NCBI GenBank assembly: GCA_947472645.1
Contig: CANJBQ010000015.1
Span: 1-54,953, forward strand
Source: Burkholderiaceae bacterium
Lineage (GTDB): Bacteria > Pseudomonadota > Gammaproteobacteria > Burkholderiales > Burkholderiaceae
DNA length: 54,953 bases
Reading direction: 5' to 3'
Part shown: positions 27,284 to 34,060 of the stretch, piece after piece
How the letters are laid out: the number at the start of each line of letters is the position of its first letter
Numbering within the stretch: the first letter of the stretch is position 1
Position numbers and translations under genes: made by a program
Notes under the pieces: model-generated
Databases searched by the model: none
The model's input: only the letters and a program-made list of their open reading frames with translations
What the model was told of the DNA's origin: nothing

Positions 27284-28471
27284 ATGGGGCCTTTAGCTGG
27301 TGTTCGGGTACTAGATTTAACGTCCGTTATTTTGGGCCCGTTTGCCACGCATATTTTGGCAACGATAGGTGCCGAGGTCATTAAGGTCGAAACCCCCGAA
27401 GGGGACAACATGCGTGATGTTGGTCCGATGAAACATCAGAAGATGGGGCACATTTTCTTGCATCTCAATCGCGGTAAGAAAAGTATTGTGCTCGATTTGA
27501 AAAGTGCTGAAGGTAAAAAGGCCATCCTTGCACTGGTTAAAACAGTGGATGTCTTTATTTCTAACATTCGACTTCAAGCGCTTGAACGTCTGGGTTTAGG
27601 TTACGAGGATTTACGTCAGATTCATCCTAAGTTGATTTATGTTTCTTGTTCGGGATTTGGTCAAGATGGTTTAAATGCGCAAAAGCCCGCGTATGATGAT
27701 TTGATCCAAGCAGCCGTTGGTCTGCCGTGGCTCATGCAAGAGTATGGTATTGAAGAGCCACGCTACGTGCCCACCACGATTGGTGATCGCGTGACGGGTT
27801 TGTATTCTGTTAATGCAGTGACAGCCGCTTTATATGCGAGAGAAAAAACTGGGCAGGGTCAGCAGGTCATTGTTCCCATGTTTGAAGCACTCACACAATT
27901 TGTTCTGGGAGATCATATGGCGGGTGAAACATATGTACCCTCGATTGGTAAAGCGGGATATCAACGCTTGATATCACCGCATCGAAAACCTTATGCCACA
28001 AAAGATGGTTATATTTCTACCCTAATTTATAACGATAAACACTGGAAAAGTTTTTTTGAGGCGATTGAACAGCCCCAGCGATATCAAGAAACAATTTTTT
28101 GTACTCACGCCAATCGTGCCGCTAATATTGATCAGGTCTATTCTGAATTAGCGATTTTGATGAAGGCGAAGACGACACAAGAGTGGCGCACATTATTTGA
28201 TCAATTTGATATCCCCAATCAAACGGTTAATTCGATTCATGACCTGATTCATGATGAGCATTTAAAGAGTAAAGATTTTATTTTTGAAGAGCAGCATCCT
28301 ACGGAAGGGTTGATACGTGTCATGAAAGACCCTGTTGATTGGTCCGCTACACCTACTAGTCAACAACTTTCGCCAACACCTACACTAGGTCAGCACACAG
28401 CTGAGGTCTTGCGCTCGCTGGGTTATCTAGATGATGAGATACAAGCGGTATTAAAGGCGGGTAAGCCTTGA
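27284..28471 (+). CDS. Class III (CaiB/BaiF family) CoA-transferase
   Basis: 395 residues, normal for a family III CoA-transferase: GPLAGVRVLDLTSVILGPFA, IKVETPEGDNMRDVGP, FLHLNRGKKSIVLDLK, YVSCSGFGQDG, and the catalytic Asp in AYDDLIQAAVG (D138). GLYSVNAVTAALYAREKTGQGQ and HTAEVLRSLGYLDDEI complete the fold. These enzymes transfer CoA from a donor thioester to a free acid, usually di- or hydroxycarboxylic. Context, between a carboxylate receptor and an acyl-CoA dehydrogenase and after HMG-CoA lyase, suggests activation of an imported C5-C6 dicarboxylate, but the sequence alone does not identify it. Confidence 0.9.
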   Translation: MGPLAGVRVLDLTSVILGPFATHILATIGAEVIKVETPEGDNMRDVGPMKHQKMGHIFLHLNRGKKSIVLDLKSAEGKKAILALVKTVDVFISNIRLQALERLGLGYEDLRQIHPKLIYVSCSGFGQDGLNAQKPAYDDLIQAAVGLPWLMQEYGIEEPRYVPTTIGDRVTGLYSVNAVTAALYAREKTGQGQQVIVPMFEALTQFVLGDHMAGETYVPSIGKAGYQRLISPHRKPYATKDGYISTLIYNDKHWKSFFEAIEQPQRYQETIFCTHANRAANIDQVYSELAILMKAKTTQEWRTLFDQFDIPNQTVNSIHDLIHDEHLKSKDFIFEEQHPTEGLIRVMKDPVDWSATPTSQQLSPTPTLGQHTAEVLRSLGYLDDEIQAVLKAGKP

Positions 28472-29634
28472 TGAACTTTCAGTGGAACGAAGCGCAGTTA
28501 CAAATTAAAACGGCGATTGAGAAATTATGTCAGCCGTTTGATGCCCAGTATTGGTTAGAGCGAGATCAATCGGCAGAGTTTCCCTTTGATTTTCATCAAG
28601 CGTGCGCGCAGGCTGGTTGGCTAGGAATTGCCATGCCAGAAGAATATGGTGGGTCTGGCTTAGGAATAACCGAAGCAGCCTTGATGATGCAGACGATATC
28701 TGGAAGTGGTGCTGGGCTATCCGGTGCTTCTGCAGTTCACATGAATATTTTTGGATTACATCCAGTCGTCGTATTTGGCAACGATGAACAAAAGAAGCGT
28801 TGGTTGCCACCTCTCATCGCAGGTCAAGACCGAGCTTGTTTTGGGGTAACAGAACCGAATACCGGTTTAAACACTTTAAAGCTCAAAACTAAAGCTGTTA
28901 AGCAAGGTGATTACTATGTAGTTAGTGGTCAAAAGATTTGGATCTCTACAGCGCAAGTGGCTAATAAAATTTTATTATTAGTGAGAACAACGCCGATTGA
29001 AGATGCGCATGGCGTTGAAGGCTTATCTCTTTTTTATACTGATCTTGATCGGTCCTGCATTGCTATTCAAGAGATTCCTAAGATGGGTCGTCATTGTGTA
29101 GATTCTAACGAAGTCTTTATTGAGGGATTAAAAATACCCAAAGAAGATTTAATCGGCGAAGAGGGTAAAGGATTTAAGTATATTTTGCATGGGTTAAATC
29201 CGGAAAGAATATTGATTGCTGCTGAGGCTGTTGGTCTTGGTCAAGTAGCTTTATCAAGAGCCACGCAATATGCTAAAGACCGTATTGTTTTTGATCGACC
29301 CATTGGACAAAATCAAAGTATTCAACATCCACTCGCTATTTCTTGGATGGAGTTAGAGGCTGCTCAATTAATGGTTTATAAGGCAGCAGCTTTATATGAT
29401 GCTGCGCAATCTTGCGCTGCTGAAGCCAATGCCGCGAAGTACTTAGCGGCGGAAGCTGGTTTTCATGCCTGTGAGCGTGCTATTTTGACATTGGGCGGTA
29501 TGGGATATGCGAAGGAGTATCACGTTGAGCGGTATCTGCGTGAGTCGTGGATACCTCGTCTTGCACCAGTGAGTCCTCAATTAATCTTATGTTTTATTGC
29601 GGAAAAAGTATTAAGCTTACCAAAATCATATTAA
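28471..29634 (+). CDS. Acyl-CoA dehydrogenase with the catalytic Glu at the isovaleryl-type position
   Basis: 387 residues from the ATG at 28471, which overlaps the upstream TGA by one base. Motifs: CFGVTEPNTGLNTLKLKTKA, KIWISTAQVANKILLLVRT, RIVFDRPIGQNQSIQHPLAISW and LGGMGYAKEYHVERYLRE. The usual C-terminal Y-E-G-T-S-E site reads RLAPVSPQ, so the common catalytic Glu is absent. A Glu does occur in LNPERILIA (E245), matching the base position of isovaleryl- and long-chain-type enzymes. Probably active on the product of the preceding CoA-transferase; substrate unknown. Confidence 0.87.
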   Translation: MNFQWNEAQLQIKTAIEKLCQPFDAQYWLERDQSAEFPFDFHQACAQAGWLGIAMPEEYGGSGLGITEAALMMQTISGSGAGLSGASAVHMNIFGLHPVVVFGNDEQKKRWLPPLIAGQDRACFGVTEPNTGLNTLKLKTKAVKQGDYYVVSGQKIWISTAQVANKILLLVRTTPIEDAHGVEGLSLFYTDLDRSCIAIQEIPKMGRHCVDSNEVFIEGLKIPKEDLIGEEGKGFKYILHGLNPERILIAAEAVGLGQVALSRATQYAKDRIVFDRPIGQNQSIQHPLAISWMELEAAQLMVYKAAALYDAAQSCAAEANAAKYLAAEAGFHACERAILTLGGMGYAKEYHVERYLRESWIPRLAPVSPQLILCFIAEKVLSLPKSY

Positions 29635-29663
29635 TCGTCTATTAAAAAAATGAAGGAGAGGTT

Positions 29664-30056
29664 ATGTCGAGTCAACCACAGGCATCAAAATATTTTGTCA
29701 AAGCAGGAGACGTTGTTGGTTATCATCCAGCGAACCATGTTGGGACATTAAACCGTCGCCTCATTGGGCCCGAGAATGTTGGCGCAAAGCATATTGAGTT
29801 AGTGCACGGTACGATTGAAAAGGGTAAGGGTGCTTTGCCGCACGCTCATCCTGGAATTGAGCAGGTCGTCTATATGTTAGAGGGGCGCGCTAGAGCTGAG
29901 GTGAATGGTGAAGTGTGTGAGATGGGTCCTGGCGATGCTTGTTTCTTTCCGGCGCTAGCGATGCATGTCTTTACGGTGATCAGTGAAGAGCCAGTCAAGT
30001 TGTTAGTGGTCTACTCCCCACCCTATGAAGAGAATCCAGATCGGGTGATTCGGTAA
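29664..30056 (+). CDS. Small cupin-domain protein
   Basis: 130 residues, a single cupin barrel. Motif 1 is LPHAHPGIEQVVYMLEGRARAEV (metal-ligand His, His, Glu) and motif 2 is GPGDACFFPALAMHVFTV (third His), so metal binding is expected. AAGGAGAG lies 7 bases before the ATG. The role could be enzymatic or ligand-sensing; no DNA-binding domain is present. It is the last gene of the plus-strand operon and its stop codon sits inside a terminator hairpin. Confidence 0.88.
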   Translation: MSSQPQASKYFVKAGDVVGYHPANHVGTLNRRLIGPENVGAKHIELVHGTIEKGKGALPHAHPGIEQVVYMLEGRARAEVNGEVCEMGPGDACFFPALAMHVFTVISEEPVKLLVVYSPPYEENPDRVIR

Positions 30057-30067
30057 TCACCTTTATT
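30044..30067 (+). terminator. Hairpin terminator whose stem contains the cupin stop codon
   Basis: GGTGATT (30044-30050) pairs perfectly with AATCACC (30055-30061) over a 4-base CGGT loop, followed by TTTATT. The cupin TAA is 30054-30056, so the coding end and the hairpin overlap. On the minus strand the same hairpin lies just past the stop of the convergent Bug gene but lacks a U-run there. Confidence 0.65.
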
Positions 30068-31037
30068 GAGATTTAAGGGTGTTGATGGTTTTGAACCACC
30101 GGCTGATTTCCGAATTAAAGTATTCCGTGTTTTGACTCAATGAACCACCCATCGGCACCAAATCATTGGCGTCCAGTTTTTCAATTACTTCTGCATTTTG
30201 TAAAGCTAGATTGATAGCTTGGTTGAGTTTTTGTTTAATTTCCATCGGGGTATTTTTAGGAACGAAGATTCCGGTCCACAAATCATCTCTCAGTTGCGGG
30301 TAGCCAGCCTCTATCACGGTAGGAACATTCGGTAGACTGGCTAATCGCTTCTCACTAGACACTGCTAATACTTTGACTTTCCCTTGCTTAGCAAAAGGAG
30401 TAACTCCAGTCATGGCGCCACAAGTAATAGGGGTTTCGCCACTCAATGTGGCAAGTAAAGCAGGGCTTGAGCCTTTGTAGGGGATATGCGTCACATCAGC
30501 TTTCCAAATGATACGAAATAAATTTTCACAGGTAATGCTGGGTGGAGTGCCATTACCTGCTGTGGCAAATGAGAGATGCTCCTTCAGTACAACCGTACGT
30601 AATTCTTCTAAATTGTTAGCGGCGACTTTTTCATTCACAAAAATGCCCATCGGTAAGTTACTTGCGAACGAGACCACTTCAAAGTCTTGAGGTTTATAGT
30701 TAGCGCTGGCCCCCATCGAAATCGAGTTCACAATAATTGATGGAGAGACGACGAGAACCGAGTAACCATCGGGTGAAGAGCTAGCGATATTTTGGATACC
30801 AATACTCGCCCCAGCCCCAGCCCGATTTTCTACAAAAATAGGTTGCTTTAAGATCTCTGAGACTTTTTGTCCAATGATTCTTGCGGTAACGTCGGTAGAA
30901 CCGCCTGGAGCGAATGGAACGACAAAACGGATGGGTTTATTTGGATAATTGCTTCCTTGAGCAGTGGCGATATTCGCTAAACATCCTGAAATCAAGATAC
31001 TCAAAAATAATACAGATTGAAAGTAGACTCTAATCAT
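30063..31037 (-). CDS. Bug-family (TctC-like) periplasmic substrate-binding protein
   Basis: 324 residues. Signal peptide with core SVLFLSILISGCLANIATAQ; SGCLA resembles a lipobox, so this one may be lipid-anchored or cleaved later at ATA-QG. Body motifs: IRFVVPFAPGGSTDVTARII, ENRAGAGASIGIQNIA, SPDGYSVLVVS, FATAGNGTPPSI, HIPYKGSSPALLATLSGETP and LASLPNVPTVIEAGYPQL. It is the only minus-strand gene between 17.4 and 41.5 kb and is convergent with the cupin gene, divergent from the ThDP-enzyme gene. Confidence 0.9.
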   Translation of the reverse strand: MIRVYFQSVLFLSILISGCLANIATAQGSNYPNKPIRFVVPFAPGGSTDVTARIIGQKVSEILKQPIFVENRAGAGASIGIQNIASSSPDGYSVLVVSPSIIVNSISMGASANYKPQDFEVVSFASNLPMGIFVNEKVAANNLEELRTVVLKEHLSFATAGNGTPPSITCENLFRIIWKADVTHIPYKGSSPALLATLSGETPITCGAMTGVTPFAKQGKVKVLAVSSEKRLASLPNVPTVIEAGYPQLRDDLWTGIFVPKNTPMEIKQKLNQAINLALQNAEVIEKLDANDLVPMGGSLSQNTEYFNSEISRWFKTINTLKSQ

Positions 31038-31056
31038 TTTTCACCTCTTTTTGATG

Positions 31057-31084
31057 CAATCCTTGGGATTATCAATGGATTGCT
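31057..31084. promoter_or_regulatory. Inverted repeat in the divergent intergenic region
   Basis: GCAATCC at 31057-31063 and GGATTGC at 31078-31084 are perfect inverted copies separated by 14 bases (centre-to-centre 21, two helical turns). The repeat sits 20 bases upstream of the minus-strand Bug gene, in the 177-base region shared with the ThDP-enzyme gene. It could be a regulator operator or an mRNA hairpin in the Bug leader; no regulator gene is adjacent. Confidence 0.4.
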
Positions 31085-31214
31085 TGAGTATGAGGGTATT
31101 TCGCCCCAATAGAGTCAAAACTAAGTACAAATACGGATGATATTCATGTCGCACCTTTGGGTTTAAAATGTCTTCATCATAAAAAGTAAAAAGACAATAT
31201 CGAAGGAGAAGCGA

Positions 31215-32891
31215 GTGTCGGAAAAAATGACCGGTGCAAAGTATTTTACACGCATGCTAGAAGCTTACGGTGTAACCCATGTTTTCTTTATGGACGCTGT
31301 ATTAAGAAGAGCGCTTGCCGAGATGGAAGATACGAAAATTGACCGTATCTTAGGCCATTCAGAAAAAGGTGTTGGTTATATGGCCGATGGATATGCAAGA
31401 GTTTCAGGCAAGCCTGGAATTTGTATGGCGCAGTCGGTGGGTGCTGCTAATTTAGCCGCCTCCTTGCAAGATCCTTATTTAGGTCATTCACCAGTGATTG
31501 CATTCACAGGTCGCCATGTTGCTGCTATGCAGTATCGCAATGCTTATCAAGAGGTGGATCATGCCCCCTTATTTGCACCTGTTACCAAATTCAATGCCCA
31601 AATGGAAGTGGTTGAACAAATGCCGCATTTAATTCGGCAGGCTTTTCGTGAAGCGACAACGGGCACTCCCAGACCTGCTCATATCGATGTGGCGGGCTTT
31701 ACTGGAGATGCGTTGACACCATTAGAGGTTGATTTTGAGTTGACTGTAGATCCTGTACATCAAATCTTTCCGGCGTTTAGGCCCCAACCAGATCACTTGA
31801 TGATTGCACAAGCTGTTACAGCGATTGTCAAGAGTAAAAAGCCCGTTATCATTGTGGACCGTGGGGCGGGGATATCTGGGGCGAGAGAGGCCTTACACCA
31901 ATTTGCACAAAAAATTCAAGCGCCGATCACTGCAACCTTAGATGCAAAATCGATCGTTTTAGAAAGTGAGCCATTGTTCCGCGGCATGGTCGGTTTATAT
32001 GGCAGAAGTTGCACAAATCATATTGTCGATGAAGCGGATTTAGTCATTTATTTAGGCAGTAATACTAGTGATCACACAACAGCAAATTGGAAGTTGCCAA
32101 GACCGCACATTCCGACGATTCAGATTGATATGGATCCTGTTGAGATTGGGCGTAATTACCCCAATTGCATCGGGATACAAGCAGATGTTCGATCGGCATT
32201 AGAGGTTCTGGTCGAAAAATGTCCAACACTACAACATGATGAATGGTTAGCGTATTCAGCATCGTTGGTAGCTGCTTGGTGGCAGGAGCAAGAAGTTGAA
32301 CTTTCTCGCCAGGAGTTGCCGATGCATCCTCAGCGATTGTGTCGTGAGATGACGAAACTTCTCCCGAAAGATGCCATCTTGGTAGCGGATACGGGATATT
32401 CAGCATTATGGACCGGTAACTTAGTCGAGATGACGCATCCAGATCAAATGTATATGCGTGCTGCCGGATCATTAGGTTGGTCATTTCCGGCAGCGATTGG
32501 TGCAAAAGCCGCAGCGCCACATCGCACCGTGGTTTGCTTTGTAGGAGATGGTGGATTTTCTTATCATTTACCTGAATTAGAAACTGCAAAACGTTGGGGC
32601 TTGAACGTCATTGTCATTGTCAATAACAATGAATGTTTGTCCCAGGGGGTGAAGAACTTAAATATTGCTTATGGCAATCGTCCTGAAGGAAGAAAAAAAG
32701 AGTGTTACGTTTATGAGCCTACGGATTTTGCCAAAATAGCTCAAGCATTTAATTGTTTTGGAATTACGGTTGAAGATCCTAAAGATTTTCAAGCGGCTTT
32801 TAGTGCGGCAGTTGCTAGTAATTTACCAGCGGTGATTGATGTCAAAACAGAATTTGCTTATCAGGCACAAATGGCTTGGATTCCTTCATAA
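31215..32891 (+). CDS. Thiamine diphosphate-dependent enzyme (acetolactate synthase/2-oxoacid decarboxylase family)
   Basis: 558 residues with the three-domain order of the POX family. The pyrimidine-binding domain carries the catalytic Glu in GHSEKGVGYMADGYAR (E50). The middle domain has PVIIVDRGAGISG. The ThDP/Mg domain has GDGGFSYHLPELETAKRWG (from residue 444) and the ligand VNNNECLSQG. The sequence does not match acetolactate synthase closely enough to name a reaction; candidates are decarboxylation or carboligation of a 2-oxoacid. GTG start at 31215, preceded by GAAGGAGAAGCGA. A Bug gene and an AceE-type E1 gene follow, suggesting 2-oxoacid metabolism as the theme. Confidence 0.85.
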   Translation: MSEKMTGAKYFTRMLEAYGVTHVFFMDAVLRRALAEMEDTKIDRILGHSEKGVGYMADGYARVSGKPGICMAQSVGAANLAASLQDPYLGHSPVIAFTGRHVAAMQYRNAYQEVDHAPLFAPVTKFNAQMEVVEQMPHLIRQAFREATTGTPRPAHIDVAGFTGDALTPLEVDFELTVDPVHQIFPAFRPQPDHLMIAQAVTAIVKSKKPVIIVDRGAGISGAREALHQFAQKIQAPITATLDAKSIVLESEPLFRGMVGLYGRSCTNHIVDEADLVIYLGSNTSDHTTANWKLPRPHIPTIQIDMDPVEIGRNYPNCIGIQADVRSALEVLVEKCPTLQHDEWLAYSASLVAAWWQEQEVELSRQELPMHPQRLCREMTKLLPKDAILVADTGYSALWTGNLVEMTHPDQMYMRAAGSLGWSFPAAIGAKAAAPHRTVVCFVGDGGFSYHLPELETAKRWGLNVIVIVNNNECLSQGVKNLNIAYGNRPEGRKKECYVYEPTDFAKIAQAFNCFGITVEDPKDFQAAFSAAVASNLPAVIDVKTEFAYQAQMAWIPS

Positions 32892-32965
32892 GGTGTTTTA
32901 TGATGAAAAGAGTATTCTGTAGTTGGTTCAATTGAGTTTTTAATCAATTTATATCGAGGTCTAAA

Positions 32966-33952
32966 ATGCGTTCTATGCAATATCTATCAAAAATTCAGCT
33001 AAAAAGTTATTTCATGTTGTTAGCGTGTCTTTTTAGTTTTAGTAGTTTTTCTCAAAACTATCCGACGCGCCCAATTTCTTTAGTCGTTCCCAATCCGCCG
33101 GGTGGGTTAGTTGATACTTCCGCCCGTTTGGTTAGTGAGCCATTGAGTCAGTTGCTCAATCAAACCGTGATTGTTGATAACAAACCAGGTGGTAGTGGCA
33201 ATATAGCTTACCAGCAAGTGGCGACAGGGGCGAAGGATGGATATTCGATATTGATTTCGTATTCCGGATACCACATCGCTAATCCTATATTGATGGATAA
33301 GCTGCCATGGGCTCTCAAGGATTTAACCCCGATTGCCTTAATTACGGTTGCCACGAATGTGATTGCGGTGCATCCATCCGTTCCCGCTAATACTCTGAAA
33401 GAGTTTATTGCGTATGCCAAAGCCAATCCTGGTAAGTTAAATTACGCATCGCAAGGCAATGGATCTGTGTCACATATTGGTACAGAAATCTTTAAGCAAC
33501 AGACCGGGATTGATCTGATTCATATTCCCTATAAAGGATCTGGCGCAGCGATTCAGGATGTGTTGGCAGGGCAGGTACAAGTCTTTATTACTACACCGCC
33601 TTCCGTCATAGGTCATATTCAGACCGGTAAGTTAAAGGCCTTAGGGGTAATGGGTAAGATCCGTCATCCGATGTTACCTAATGTTCCAACGGTTGCTGAA
33701 GCTGGCTTAGCAGGATTTCAATTAGAGTCATGGATTGCTTTATATGCTGCCACAGGTACACCAAAGCCGGTTATCGATAAATTATCGGCTACCGTCAAAA
33801 CGGCCCTAGAACAACCAGAGGTCAAACAGCGTGCCGATTTAGCAGGTATTGAGCTCAGATATTTACCACCTGATGAGATGACGAAATTACTCAATCGTGA
33901 CACCTTGGAATGGTCAAAAGCGATTAAGTCCGCTAATATCAAAATAGATTGA
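32966..33952 (+). CDS. Bug-family (TctC-like) periplasmic substrate-binding protein
   Basis: 328 residues. Signal core SYFMLLACLFSFSSFSQ, then ISLVVPNPPGGLVDTSARLV (the usual VPF is VPN), DNKPGGSGNIAYQQVA, KDGYSILISYSGYH, YASQGNGSVSHIGTE, HIPYKGSGAAIQDVLAGQVQ and MLPNVPTVAEAGLAGF. CGAGGT precedes the ATG at 32966 by 5 bases. It follows the ThDP-enzyme gene by 74 bases on the same strand and is separated from aceE by a hairpin. Ligand unknown; a 2-oxo or hydroxy acid would suit the neighbours. Confidence 0.9.
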   Translation: MRSMQYLSKIQLKSYFMLLACLFSFSSFSQNYPTRPISLVVPNPPGGLVDTSARLVSEPLSQLLNQTVIVDNKPGGSGNIAYQQVATGAKDGYSILISYSGYHIANPILMDKLPWALKDLTPIALITVATNVIAVHPSVPANTLKEFIAYAKANPGKLNYASQGNGSVSHIGTEIFKQQTGIDLIHIPYKGSGAAIQDVLAGQVQVFITTPPSVIGHIQTGKLKALGVMGKIRHPMLPNVPTVAEAGLAGFQLESWIALYAATGTPKPVIDKLSATVKTALEQPEVKQRADLAGIELRYLPPDEMTKLLNRDTLEWSKAIKSANIKID

Positions 33953-33974
33953 CCAAAGTATGTCATGATGGCCG

Positions 33975-33999
33975 CAGAGTGATTAAGAAGGTCACTCTG
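33975..33999 (+). terminator. Stem-loop between the Bug gene and the AceE-type gene
   Basis: CAGAGTGA (33975-33982) and TCACTCTG (33992-33999) form a perfect 8-bp stem with a 9-base loop, 23 bases after the Bug stop. The following bases (TCCATTCCTTATT) are only moderately T-rich, so termination may be partial or the element may stabilise the upstream mRNA. Confidence 0.45.
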
Positions 34000-34060
34000 T
34001 CCATTCCTTATTGGGCATTGAGTATCTTATATGGTGAGATGAATTTGAAAATGGGCACAC

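Noticed and set aside
32065..32589. 174-codon open frame on the minus strand inside the ThDP-enzyme gene
   Set aside because: It lies wholly antisense to a clear family member, and its translation has no recognisable motif and no ribosome-binding site.
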